DNA from: [Borrelia] tanukii
GTDB taxonomy: Bacteria; Spirochaetota; Spirochaetia; Borreliales; Borreliaceae
Reading direction: 5' to 3'
DNA length: 64,000 nucleotides
NCBI RefSeq assembly: GCF_030436345.1
Contig: NZ_CP124038.1
Coordinates: 310,001 to 374,000 of the forward strand
Positions within the stretch are counted from its first letter, which is position 1, and each line of letters opens with the position of its first letter. The notes below the pieces were generated by a model. The model did not search any database. It worked only from the letters and a program-made list of their open reading frames with translations, and was not told where the DNA came from. The position numbers and the translations under genes are program-made. This document shows positions 29,019 to 40,019 of this stretch, piece by piece.

Positions 29019-29939
29019 ATGTTAAAGTTTACTTTAAAAAAAATAATAGGAATAATACCGACTTTACTAGCAATAATTTTTTTATGCTTTTTTGTAATGC
29101 GAATGGCCCCTGGAAGCCCATTTGATTCTGAGAAACCTATTGATCCTCAAGTAAAAGCAAGATTGATGGAAAAATATCATCTTGACAAACCTTTTTATAT
29201 TCAAGCCTTTTATTATATTTCAAACGTTCTCAAAGGAGATCTGGGGCCTTCTCTAAAAAAGAAAGACCTTACAGTTAATCAATACATAAAATTAGGATTT
29301 CCAAAATCACTTACACTCGGGGTAATATCCCTCATCATATCACTATCAATAGGAATACCAATAGGAATATTAGCTGCTATTTATAAAAATAATTATATAG
29401 ATTATATAATAACATCAATAGCAATATTGGGGATTTCTATACCATTATTCGTAATAGGACCAATTTTACAATACTTTTTTGCAATTAAATGGGGCTTACT
29501 TTACACCTCCGGATGGATTACAGAAAGAGGCGGATTTTTAAATTTAATTTTACCTATAATAACTCTTAGCATGCCCAATATAGCTATTTTTGCAAGAATA
29601 ATCAGAGGTTCAATGTTAGAAATAATACAAAGCGACTTTATAAGAACTGCACGTGCAAAAGGACTAAGCTTTAGAAAGATAGTTATAAAGCACATGTTAA
29701 GAGGAGCAATGCTACCTGTAGTAAGTTATATAGGTCCAGCATTTGCCGCTATAATCTCTGGAAGCGTGGTTATTGAAAAAATATTTAGAATTGCTGGAAT
29801 GGGAATGTTTATAACAGAATCAGCACTAAACAGAGATTACCCGGTATTAATGGGGGGACTGTTAGTATATTCAATAATACTGCTTATTTCCATATTAATA
29901 TCAGACATTATATATAAAATGCTAGATCCAAGAGTATAG
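29019..29939 (+). CDS. oppB: OppB, oligopeptide permease subunit
   Basis: 306 aa inner-membrane protein with about six membrane segments. Hallmarks: N-terminal KKIIGIIPTLLAIIFL, FVMRMAPGSPFD, and the EAA loop ARIIRGSMLEIIQSDFIRTA followed by RAKGLSFRKIVIKHMLRG (about 210-228) which contacts the ATPases. AAAGGAG upstream of the ATG. Pairs with OppC in the OppBCDF importer. Followed by oppC after 12 bases. Confidence 0.97.
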   Translation: MLKFTLKKIIGIIPTLLAIIFLCFFVMRMAPGSPFDSEKPIDPQVKARLMEKYHLDKPFYIQAFYYISNVLKGDLGPSLKKKDLTVNQYIKLGFPKSLTLGVISLIISLSIGIPIGILAAIYKNNYIDYIITSIAILGISIPLFVIGPILQYFFAIKWGLLYTSGWITERGGFLNLILPIITLSMPNIAIFARIIRGSMLEIIQSDFIRTARAKGLSFRKIVIKHMLRGAMLPVVSYIGPAFAAIISGSVVIEKIFRIAGMGMFITESALNRDYPVLMGGLLVYSIILLISILISDIIYKMLDPRV

Positions 29940-29951
29940 GAGAAAATCAAA

Positions 29952-31001
29952 ATGAATAGCCTTGAAAAACAAAACAAAACAAACAATTCTAAACTCGAAA
30001 GAAGAGCTTGGTCAAGATTTAAAGAAAATAAACTAGCATTCGGCAGTCTTTTTGTAATTGGATTTTATATCTTAATTGCTATTCTGCAACCAATATTGCC
30101 AATATATAAATACCATACCCAAATAGTAGAGCATTCCGATTTACCACCATCTTTTCAGGCTGCTGGAGAACTATGGTACAAGAAAGAAAAAAAATTTATT
30201 GAAAAATTAGCAAAAAAAGAAAAAAGAGAAATAAATGAAGCGGAACTAAAAAAACTCGAAGACATAAAAATAAAAATAAAAAATGAAGTTCAAATAATAG
30301 ATAAAAAAGAAGTAAAAATACATCAAAGAGTATATTTACTTGGTACAGACAATCTTGGACGAGATTTGCTTGCAAGATTAATACAAGGCAGCCAAATCTC
30401 TCTTTCTGTAGGATTTATTGGAGCTTTTTTGTCCATGATAATAGGAACTATTCTGGGTTCAATAGCTGGATTTTTTGGGGGATTGCCTGACAAAATAATC
30501 ACCAAAACAATCGAAATTCTTTATGTATTGCCCTATTTACTTATTGTGATAATACTAATGTCAATAATGGAAAGAAGCATAATAGGATTATTCATAGCAC
30601 TTGCATTTGTATCGTGGTTAACAGTAGCTAGGGTTGTACGAGGCCAAGTACAATCACTGTCAAGTTCAGAATTTATACAAGCAGCCAAAACCTTTGGTGC
30701 AACAAATCAAAGAATAATTTTAAAGCACTTAATCCCCAATAGCATTGGAATGATAGTTATATTCACAACAATAAGAGTTCCAAGCTTTATTATGGCTGAA
30801 GCATTTTTATCCTTTTTAGGACTTGGAATTTCAGCTCCAATGACAAGCTGGGGAGAATTAGTGCAAAATGGAATTGCTACATTTGTCGAATATCCATGGA
30901 AAGTTTTTATTCCGGCTATAGTCATGACAATATTTTTATTATTTATGAACTTTTTAGGTGACGGGTTAAGAGATGCATTTGATCCAAAAGACAGCATCTA
31001 A
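29952..31001 (+). CDS. oppC: OppC, oligopeptide permease subunit
   Basis: 349 aa. After the first membrane segment (about 29-50) comes a long, highly charged extracytoplasmic insertion (about 60-120, KKEKKFIEKLAKKEKREINE and following). The OppC block YLLGTDNLGRDLLARLI follows near 128-144. The EAA loop VVRGQVQSLSSSEFIQAAKT and TFGATNQRIILKHL are near 228-256. The C-terminal ends DGLRDAFDPKDS as in typical OppC. The charged insertion may be a contact site for several alternative OppA proteins (inference). Confidence 0.97.
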   Translation: MNSLEKQNKTNNSKLERRAWSRFKENKLAFGSLFVIGFYILIAILQPILPIYKYHTQIVEHSDLPPSFQAAGELWYKKEKKFIEKLAKKEKREINEAELKKLEDIKIKIKNEVQIIDKKEVKIHQRVYLLGTDNLGRDLLARLIQGSQISLSVGFIGAFLSMIIGTILGSIAGFFGGLPDKIITKTIEILYVLPYLLIVIILMSIMERSIIGLFIALAFVSWLTVARVVRGQVQSLSSSEFIQAAKTFGATNQRIILKHLIPNSIGMIVIFTTIRVPSFIMAEAFLSFLGLGISAPMTSWGELVQNGIATFVEYPWKVFIPAIVMTIFLLFMNFLGDGLRDAFDPKDSI

Positions 31002-31012
31002 GGAGAAATTGA

Positions 31013-31885
31013 ATGGAAAAAGACAATATATTAGAAATAAAAAATTTATCAATTGAATTTAGATTAAAACATACAACAATTCATCCCGTAAACAATATTA
31101 ACCTATCTGTAAAAAGAGGAGAAATTAGAGCTATTGTTGGAGAATCTGGAAGTGGAAAATCCGTAACAAGCATGGCTATTTTAAAATTATTACCAGAACT
31201 TACAACAGTATATAAAAGTGGAGAAATACTATTTGAAAATCAAGATCTTCTAAAACTTAGCGAAAAAGAACTTTTAAAAATCAGAGGAAATAAAATATCA
31301 ATGATATTTCAAGATCCAATGACTTCACTTAACCCATTTTTAAGAATATCAACTCAACTTGAAGAAACAATAATCTTACATCAAAAATTAGGGAAAAAAG
31401 AAGCCAAAGAAAAAGCAATAGAAATGTTAAAAACTGTTGGTGTTGTAAACGCAGAAGAGAGAATAAAACATTTCCCCCATCAATTTTCAGGAGGAATGAG
31501 ACAAAGAGTAATGATTGCCATGGCGCTAAGCTGTCATCCATCCTTACTAATAGCAGATGAACCTACAACAGCCCTTGATGTTACAATCCAAGAGCAAATA
31601 TTATTATTAATCAAAAACTTATCTAAAAAATTCAATACTTCTACCATATTTATAACGCATGATCTTGCGGTTGTTGCTGAAATTTGCGATACGGTATCTG
31701 TCATGTACCAAGGGAAAATTGTAGAAGAAGGAACAGTAGAGGAAATATTCAATAATCCTAAACACCCCTACACTATTGGACTTTTAAAATCAATTCTTAC
31801 ACTAGAACACGATCCAAATAAAAAACTTTATTCAATAAAAGAAAATCCTATTAATATCACAAAAACCAGTATTGAGGAGTTTTAA
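31013..31885 (+). CDS. oppD: OppD, oligopeptide transporter ATPase
   Basis: 290 aa ABC ATPase, shorter at the C-terminus than E. coli OppD (about 337). Walker A GESGSGKS near 43-50, Q-loop FQDPMTSLNPF near 101-111, signature FSGGMRQR near 160-167, Walker B LLIADEPTTALD near 179-190, H-loop ITHD near 213. The oligopeptide-type tail begins HPYTIGLLKSI; the cysteine-rich iron-sulphur segment of many OppD/DppD proteins is absent. oppF follows immediately with no gap. Confidence 0.96.
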   Translation: MEKDNILEIKNLSIEFRLKHTTIHPVNNINLSVKRGEIRAIVGESGSGKSVTSMAILKLLPELTTVYKSGEILFENQDLLKLSEKELLKIRGNKISMIFQDPMTSLNPFLRISTQLEETIILHQKLGKKEAKEKAIEMLKTVGVVNAEERIKHFPHQFSGGMRQRVMIAMALSCHPSLLIADEPTTALDVTIQEQILLLIKNLSKKFNTSTIFITHDLAVVAEICDTVSVMYQGKIVEEGTVEEIFNNPKHPYTIGLLKSILTLEHDPNKKLYSIKENPINITKTSIEEF

Positions 31886-32857
31886 ATGAACAGCAAAAAC
31901 GAAATAATTCTTAAAGTAGAAAATTTAATACAAACATTCATAACTGGAGAAGATTTTTTATTTTGGAAAAACAAACAAAAAGTAAATGCCGTAAACAATA
32001 TTAGCTTTGAAGTTGAAAAAAATAAAACTCTAGGACTCGTGGGAGAATCTGGCTGCGGAAAATCTACTACTCTTCGCTCAATAATGCAGCTTTACACACC
32101 AACTTCTGGAAATATTTACTTTAACGGGAAAAACATAACTAAACTTTCAAAAAAAGAACTCTTAAAAACAAAAAAAGATATGCAAATGGTATTCCAAGAT
32201 CCTCACACTTCACTTGATCCAAGAATGACAATAAAAGAAATAATAGCAGAGCCACTAGAAATATACAATGAAAACAAAATTCTTCCAAAAACAAAAAAAG
32301 AAATAGAGCAAAGGGTAAATGAATTAACAGATATTGTTGGGTTACATAAAAGTATGTTAGCTAGATATCCTCATGAATTTTCTGGTGGACAAAGACAAAG
32401 AATAGGAATTGCCAGAGCACTAGCTTTAAATCCTAAACTTTTACTTTTAGACGAAGCCGTTTCTGCACTTGATGTATCAATCAGAGCTCAAATTTTGAAT
32501 TTACTAAAAAACCTACAAAAAGAATTCAATTTGTCTTATTTATTCATTTCTCACGATCTTGCTGTAGTAAAATATATGAGTGATAAAATCGCTGTAATGT
32601 ACCTCGGAGTTATTCTAGAACTTGCACCCAGAGAAACACTATTTTCAAACCCAATTCATCCATATACTAAAATGCTAATAGCATCAATCCCTGAAATCAA
32701 CCCTGAAAAAAGAAAAAATAAAAATATAAAACTAGACGAGCAAACTCTAGCAAACATTAGAAAAATTCATTTATCAACCCAGGAACACCCAAAACTTGAA
32801 GAAGTAGAAAAAGATCACTTTGTATCTAAATACCTTTTTGATGAAATGAACAAATAA
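31886..32857 (+). CDS. oppF: OppF, oligopeptide transporter ATPase
   Basis: 323 aa partner of OppD. Walker A GESGCGKST near 51-59, FQDPHTSLDPRMT near 107-119, signature FSGGQRQR near 171-178, Walker B LLLLDEAVSALD near 190-201, H-loop ISHD, then the HPYTKMLIASIPEINP tail of peptide-type ATPases. Its ATG begins directly after the oppD stop. Ends 13 bases before a convergent gene; no obvious terminator hairpin in that gap. Confidence 0.97.
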   Translation: MNSKNEIILKVENLIQTFITGEDFLFWKNKQKVNAVNNISFEVEKNKTLGLVGESGCGKSTTLRSIMQLYTPTSGNIYFNGKNITKLSKKELLKTKKDMQMVFQDPHTSLDPRMTIKEIIAEPLEIYNENKILPKTKKEIEQRVNELTDIVGLHKSMLARYPHEFSGGQRQRIGIARALALNPKLLLLDEAVSALDVSIRAQILNLLKNLQKEFNLSYLFISHDLAVVKYMSDKIAVMYLGVILELAPRETLFSNPIHPYTKMLIASIPEINPEKRKNKNIKLDEQTLANIRKIHLSTQEHPKLEEVEKDHFVSKYLFDEMNK

Positions 32858-32870
32858 ACAATTAAAAAGC

Positions 32871-35039
<2,169 letters not shown>

Positions 35040-35042
35040 ATT

Positions 35043-35069
35043 AAATCCCTGCAAAAGGGATTTTTTTTG
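35043..35069 (+). terminator. Terminator after eno
   Basis: Stem AAATCCCT (35043-35050) with AGGGATTT (35056-35063), loop GCAAA, then an eight-T run. Confidence 0.93.
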
Positions 35070-35102
35070 CTTAATAAAAATGTAAAATTATCAAAAATAA
35101 AA

Positions 35103-35513
35103 CTATCTTTTGGAAAATTGAAAACTTTTTCGCGCTTTTTTCTTCCCAAATTTTTTACGTTCAACTTTCCTTGAATCTCTTGTTAAAAACCCATTAGATC
35201 TCAAAATCATTTTATTAGATTCATCAAGTTCAAAAAGAGCCCTTGAAATGCCGTGTCTTATTGCCCCTGATTGGCCTGAAATCCCTCCCCCATAAACATT
35301 AATATAAAGATCATATTTTCCAAGTGTATTTGTCAAAACCAAAGGCGATAGTGCCATTGTTCTTAAATTCTCAAGTTGGATGTAAGAGTCAAAGTCTCTA
35401 TTATTTACTTTAATATTGCCACTACCCTCTCTAATGTAAACTCTAGCAACAGAAGATTTTCTCCTACCAGTTCCCATTGATAAATTAACATTGCTAAAAT
35501 TTGATTTTTTCAT
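35103..35513 (-). CDS. rpsI: Ribosomal protein S9
   Basis: 136 aa. The S9 signature [19 protein letters not shown] lies near 76-94, the start has [12 protein letters not shown], and the C-terminal tail ends with the basic [12 protein letters not shown] that reaches the P-site tRNA. ATG overlaps the rplM stop by four bases, the usual rplM-rpsI coupling. Confidence 0.98.
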   Translation of the reverse strand: MKKSNFSNVNLSMGTGRRKSSVARVYIREGSGNIKVNNRDFDSYIQLENLRTMALSPLVLTNTLGKYDLYINVYGGGISGQSGAIRHGISRALFELDESNKMILRSNGFLTRDSRKVERKKFGKKKARKSFQFSKR

Positions 35514-35974
35514 TTTACCCCTCTTAAATTAGATTCCAGTTTTACAGGATTTTGGGCTTTAAGAGTATGCTCCGAACCAGGAAAGACTCTTAAATTTCTA
35601 AAAAGATCACGCCCCAAAGGACCTTTTGGTAACATACCTTTAATAGCAATCTCAAGAGGTGCACACGGCTTTCTTTCTGACAATGTTCTAAAAGTGTCAG
35701 AATAAAGACCTCCCGGATATCTTGAATGCCTATAATAAAGTTTTTGTTGATATTTTTTCCCAGTCAGCCTAACCTTAGAAGCATTAATAATAATAACATT
35801 GTCACCTAAATCTTGGTGAGGAGTATAATAAGCTTTATGCTTACCTCTTAAAATTTTAACAACATCAACAGCAACTTTACCTAAAATTCTATCTGCTGCA
35901 TCAATTACATACCATTTTTTCTCAACAGTTTTTGGCTTAATCCAAATCGTAACATTATTAGTTATTTTATTCAT
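35510..35974 (-). CDS. rplM: Ribosomal protein L13
   Basis: 154 aa, slightly longer than the usual ~142. Typical blocks: [17 protein letters not shown] near 18-34, [20 protein letters not shown] near 43-62, [12 protein letters not shown], and the signature region [13 protein letters not shown] near 115-127. It lies 52 bases downstream of the aminotransferase relic and may be read from the long lolA-gat run as well as its own promoter. Confidence 0.98.
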   Translation of the reverse strand: MNKITNNVTIWIKPKTVEKKWYVIDAADRILGKVAVDVVKILRGKHKAYYTPHQDLGDNVIIINASKVRLTGKKYQQKLYYRHSRYPGGLYSDTFRTLSERKPCAPLEIAIKGMLPKGPLGRDLFRNLRVFPGSEHTLKAQNPVKLESNLRGVK

Positions 35975-36026
35975 AATAGCGCATTACCCTAACATATAAT
36001 TTTATGCATAAATCTCATTCATTGTA

Positions 36027-36836
36027 TTATTTGTAAGGATCACTGTCAAGTCCATCAATAAACTTATTTTTAAGATCAAAACAAATTTTTTTAAAATTAT
36101 CCAAATCTCCTTTAGAAAACTTCAAGGGAACAATAGATGGAATGCTAAAATTTGGACTAATTAAATACCCATATTTTAAAAATTCATTAAAAATTTCAGC
36201 ATGATAACAAACATCATAAAGAGGGAACATATACCTATCAATCACTCTAAACAAAGATGTAGCAAAAGAATTAAAATCAACATTAAGATTTTTCTTATAC
36301 AACAAAAGTTTGCTTAATGTATGTCTAGCCAAAGATAAAGTTACAGCATCAAAATTATCTTTAAATTCTATTTTTCTAGAAAGATTATCTATAACAACAA
36401 TGCTAACAGACATACAATCAGGCAAAGGAATATTAAAGATCATAGGATATTTAATATTCTTAAATCCTACTTTAAACTCATATATTCCTTCTTCTTTTTC
36501 CCAAGGCATACAAACTTTATCTTTACCAGTTAAAGATAATAAAAATTCTTTTGCATCTTGCTCTAGTTTAAAAATATAAACAGATCCGGCCTCTTTAAAA
36601 AAAGTAAATACTAAATTGATAAATTGATTTTTAAAAACAGAAGGATAAGGGGATACCAAGCCCCTCGACATAGTTTGCTTAAAAAGACGATTTAAACCTT
36701 GAATTCTATAGCCTAAAAAATTTTTTCCACCATTTAAATATAAGTCTAAATATCTCTTACCATGAATATCGTAAAGATAAAAAAATCTTGCCCTTTTGAT
36801 CACTGGCAAATTATTTATTAAGGACAAATCACACAT
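36027..36836 (-). CDS. Shortened class-III aminotransferase-like protein, probably without PLP catalysis
   Basis: About 269 aa from ATG 36836 (overlapping gatB by eight bases; in-frame ATGs at 36869 and 36863 are further inside gatB, and none has a clear ribosome-binding site). The N-terminus KRARFFYLYDIHGKRYLDLY, then GGKNFLGYR, matches the opening of class-III PLP aminotransferases such as glutamate-1-semialdehyde aminomutase. The family is normally about 430 aa; here the middle is contracted and I find no segment like the PLP-lysine motif. A catalytically dead or repurposed relic is likely. Encoded right after gatCAB. Confidence 0.65.
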   Translation of the reverse strand: MCDLSLINNLPVIKRARFFYLYDIHGKRYLDLYLNGGKNFLGYRIQGLNRLFKQTMSRGLVSPYPSVFKNQFINLVFTFFKEAGSVYIFKLEQDAKEFLLSLTGKDKVCMPWEKEEGIYEFKVGFKNIKYPMIFNIPLPDCMSVSIVVIDNLSRKIEFKDNFDAVTLSLARHTLSKLLLYKKNLNVDFNSFATSLFRVIDRYMFPLYDVCYHAEIFNEFLKYGYLISPNFSIPSIVPLKFSKGDLDNFKKICFDLKNKFIDGLDSDPYK

Positions 36837-38286
36837 TTGATAAACTTTGTAAAAGAATTTCATTTGCAAGTACAGGATTAATTTTTCCTGAAGATTTTTT
36901 CATTATTTGACCCATCATAAATTTGATAGCATGATCTTTGCCCTTTTTGTAAAGTTCAATTGATTTAGGATTTTCGTTCAAAACTTCAAGCACAATCTGC
37001 TTAATAACAAACTTGTCACTTACTTGCTCTAATTGATTTTCACTTATAATAACAGAAGCTGAAACTTCTCTAATCATCATCTCTGAAAACACCTTTTTTG
37101 CCATTTTGCCACTTATTTTACCAGCAACAATAAATTCAACAAGCTCTGTAATATAGCTTGGAAGCAAATTAAATTCAAGAACACTAATTCCTTTATCATT
37201 AAGAACACTTAAAACTTCAGACAATATCCAATTGGCTACTTTTTTAGGATCACTTGCATTAATAACAGCTTCTTCAAAATATCTAAGTAGGTGTTTATCT
37301 GATGTTAAAGTAATAACATCAAAATCGCTTAGCCCATATTGATCTTTAAGCCTAACTCTTGCATCAAATGGAAGTTCAATTAACTTTAAATTTTTAATAT
37401 TATCAATATAAAAATCATCAATCTCTATTAAAGGCAAATCGGGTTCTTGGAAATACCGATAATCAGATACTGTCTCTTTATCCCTTTGAATCACTGTCGT
37501 CCCGCTCTTATCATCAAACCCTCTAGTATGCTTACCGCAACTATCAAGGGTTTTTCTAAATTGAACCCATTCCTCTTGCTGCCTTAATTCTTCATATTCA
37601 ATAGCAGCTTTAATAGATTTAAAAGAATTTAAATTCTTTATTTCAGCTATTGGAGTTTTATACTCAACACCACTCTCTCTAACAATTAAATTAACATTTA
37701 CGTCACATCTAAAAGAACCATTTTCCATATTACATTCTGACAAATCAAGATACCTGAAAATTTCTCTTAAAGAACTTAAAAAGGCAACTGCTTCATCCCC
37801 ACTGCTAATATCCGGAGCAGAAACAATCTCAAGCAAAGGAGCACCTGAACGATTAAAATCAATATAACTTTGATTTTCACTATCTAGCAAATGCAGACTT
37901 TTACCTGAATCTTCTTCCATATGAATTCTAATAATATTAATCTTTTTTAAACCAGAAGGGGTTTCAATTAATAAGCTTCCTCCCTCACAAATTGGCTTAT
38001 CATTTTGAGAGATTTGATATCCTTTTGGCAAATCTGGATAATAATAATGTTTTCTATCAAATTTAACAACATGTCTAATCTTTGAATTTGTGGCATGTCC
38101 TGCTAAAATTGCACTATTAATAAGCTCTACATTCACACTTGGCAATGAACCGGGTAGCCCAAGACAAATTGGACAAATACGAGAGTTGGGAACTCCTCCA
38201 AACTCATTCTTACATCCACAAAAAGCCTTTGTTTTTAAACCTAGCTGAATATGAATTTCTAATCCGATAACTAATTTATATTCCAT
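36829..38286 (-). CDS. gatB: GatB, Asp/Glu-tRNA amidotransferase subunit B
   Basis: Binds mischarged Glu-tRNA(Gln)/Asp-tRNA(Asn), phosphorylates the acyl group and completes amidation with ammonia from GatA. 485 aa. VIGLEIHIQLGLKTKAFCGC near 5-24 with metal-binding cysteines (CGC, later CPICLGLPG), DRKHYYYPDLPKGYQISQ near 79-96, RSGAPLLEIVS near 147-157, RCDVNVN near 192, and a YqeY-like C-terminal tail (MGQIMKKSSGKINP). Its start overlaps the gatA stop by 11 bases. Confidence 0.97.
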   Translation of the reverse strand: MEYKLVIGLEIHIQLGLKTKAFCGCKNEFGGVPNSRICPICLGLPGSLPSVNVELINSAILAGHATNSKIRHVVKFDRKHYYYPDLPKGYQISQNDKPICEGGSLLIETPSGLKKINIIRIHMEEDSGKSLHLLDSENQSYIDFNRSGAPLLEIVSAPDISSGDEAVAFLSSLREIFRYLDLSECNMENGSFRCDVNVNLIVRESGVEYKTPIAEIKNLNSFKSIKAAIEYEELRQQEEWVQFRKTLDSCGKHTRGFDDKSGTTVIQRDKETVSDYRYFQEPDLPLIEIDDFYIDNIKNLKLIELPFDARVRLKDQYGLSDFDVITLTSDKHLLRYFEEAVINASDPKKVANWILSEVLSVLNDKGISVLEFNLLPSYITELVEFIVAGKISGKMAKKVFSEMMIREVSASVIISENQLEQVSDKFVIKQIVLEVLNENPKSIELYKKGKDHAIKFMMGQIMKKSSGKINPVLANEILLQSLSNV

Positions 38287-39724
38287 TTAATCCCAATTCC
38301 CTAATCACATTTTTTGAAAAACTTAAAAGTTCAAAATCCTTCTTATTGCGCCCAATAATTTGCATTCCAATCGATAATCCTTCCTCATCCTTAGAATACG
38401 GGAGAGAAATGGCAGGAGCTCCAATAAGATTTGCAATCACTGTGCAAATATCTGAATAATACATTTTAACAGGATCGTCAAAATCCAAACCAACTCTAAA
38501 AGGTTTAACAAAGCTTGTTGGGGTAATAATAAAATCACAACTTTCAAAAAGCTTGTTAAATTTAGGAATAATTAAATTTTGAAGAATTTCACAAGCTTTT
38601 GCATAATATTTGGCATCATACCCTTCTGACAATAAATAATTTCCAAGAACAATGCGCCTTTTAACTTCTTCTGACAAGAAATTGCTTCTATGTTTAAAAT
38701 AAAAATCATTAAGACTTAAATTTTCTGATATTCTCTTACCATAACAAAGTCCGGTATAACGAGCAAGATTGGAGGATGCTTCAACAGGAGAAATTGCATA
38801 ATAAATTGATAAAACAATATTAATCTCTTCTATTGAAACTTCTTTTATATTAATACCTTTTGACAAAAGATCAAGTTTAAATTTGGCAAAACTACTTGCA
38901 ACGTTTTTGTCCATTAGATCTTCGCTAAGCTCTTTAATTAAAGCTAAATTTTTACCTTGCAACGACTCTATTTTTAAAGGATAAAAATCATCATCAAAGA
39001 TGTCTACACTAGTAGAATCCATTTTATCAGATCCACAAGTATGCTTTAAAATTAAAGCAATATCTTCAATAGAATGAGAAAAAAATCCTATTTGATCAAA
39101 AGACGAAGCATAAGATGCAAGTCCATAGCGAGAAAGGCCTCCATAAGAAGGCTTGAAGCCTAAAATTCCCGAAAAAGATGCGGGAAGTCTAACAGAACCT
39201 CCAGTATCACTGCCAAGCGAAAAGGGTGCTTGAAAAGCTGAAACTACAGCTGCAGAGCCTCCAGAACTACCGCCTATAACATATTCTCTATTTAAAGGAT
39301 TTAAAGTTGCGCCATAACAAGAAAATTCACAGGTAGAACCCATGGCAAATTCATCCATATTGGTTCTACCAATTAAAATTGCTCCTTTATCCTTAAGCCT
39401 TTTGATCACAGTCGCATCATAAGGAGAAATATATCCTTTTAAAATTTCAGAAGCACAAGTTAAAGATTTATCTTGAATTGAAATATTATCTTTAACAGCA
39501 ATAAGCATGCCAATTAAAGGTAAATCTTCTAATTCACAACTTTTTAAACACTCATCATACCTTTTTGCGATCTCCAAAGAATCATCAAAAAATTCAATAT
39601 ATCCATTGATATCTTTGTTTAATTCATAATTATTTTTATAAGCAAGTAAAATATCATAAATTTTACACTTTTTAGTTAAAACTAATTCTTGAATTTTAGT
39701 TAAAGTTAAATTGCTTAAGTCCAA
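38276..39724 (-). CDS. gatA: GatA, glutamyl-tRNA amidotransferase subunit A (TTG start)
   Basis: Amidase that releases ammonia from glutamine for GatB. I start it at TTG 39724 because AAGG lies eight bases upstream and the family N-terminus (DLSNLTLTKIQEL) begins there; the upstream ATG at 39769 would overlap gatC by 35 bases. 482 aa. Ser-cisSer-Lys site: AVKDNIS (Lys, about 77), GGSSGGSAA (about 152-160) and GSDTGGSVRLPAS (about 171-183). Downstream GFKPSYGGLSRYGL is also typical. Confidence 0.96.
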   Translation of the reverse strand: MDLSNLTLTKIQELVLTKKCKIYDILLAYKNNYELNKDINGYIEFFDDSLEIAKRYDECLKSCELEDLPLIGMLIAVKDNISIQDKSLTCASEILKGYISPYDATVIKRLKDKGAILIGRTNMDEFAMGSTCEFSCYGATLNPLNREYVIGGSSGGSAAVVSAFQAPFSLGSDTGGSVRLPASFSGILGFKPSYGGLSRYGLASYASSFDQIGFFSHSIEDIALILKHTCGSDKMDSTSVDIFDDDFYPLKIESLQGKNLALIKELSEDLMDKNVASSFAKFKLDLLSKGINIKEVSIEEINIVLSIYYAISPVEASSNLARYTGLCYGKRISENLSLNDFYFKHRSNFLSEEVKRRIVLGNYLLSEGYDAKYYAKACEILQNLIIPKFNKLFESCDFIITPTSFVKPFRVGLDFDDPVKMYYSDICTVIANLIGAPAISLPYSKDEEGLSIGMQIIGRNKKDFELLSFSKNVIRELGLNGI

Positions 39725-39734
39725 AACCTTATCC

Positions 39735-40010
39735 TTATTCCAATATTTTAGGAGATGAAAAATATCCATCTAAAAACGAGTTGCTAAGCTTTTTAATTGA
39801 TTCAATGGAAAGAGAAAATCTTACTTTATCCTCACGTAATGTAGAAATCTTTTTTTTATTAGCATCAAAATTAACTTGAACCTCAAAATTTGAAATTTCA
39901 TTAACCAATTTAATAACTTTCTCAAATTTTGAAATAAATTTATCTTCACTCTCTCTGCCTAGTGTAACTAAGCTTAATTTCAAACTATTTTCTAAATGTA
40001 TATCTTGCAA
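39735..40010 (-). CDS. gatC: GatC, amidotransferase subunit C
   Basis: 91 aa scaffold that belts GatA to GatB. N-terminal helix LENSLKLSLVTLGRESEDKF and KFEKVIKLVNEISNF match the GatC pattern; the later LREDKVRFSLS is the conserved RxD segment. Its start lies nine bases after the uvrD stop. In organisms lacking GlnRS or AsnRS the GatCAB complex is essential. Confidence 0.9.
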   Translation of the reverse strand: MQDIHLENSLKLSLVTLGRESEDKFISKFEKVIKLVNEISNFEVQVNFDANKKKISTLREDKVRFSLSIESIKKLSNSFLDGYFSSPKILE

Positions 40011-40019
40011 ACTAAACCT

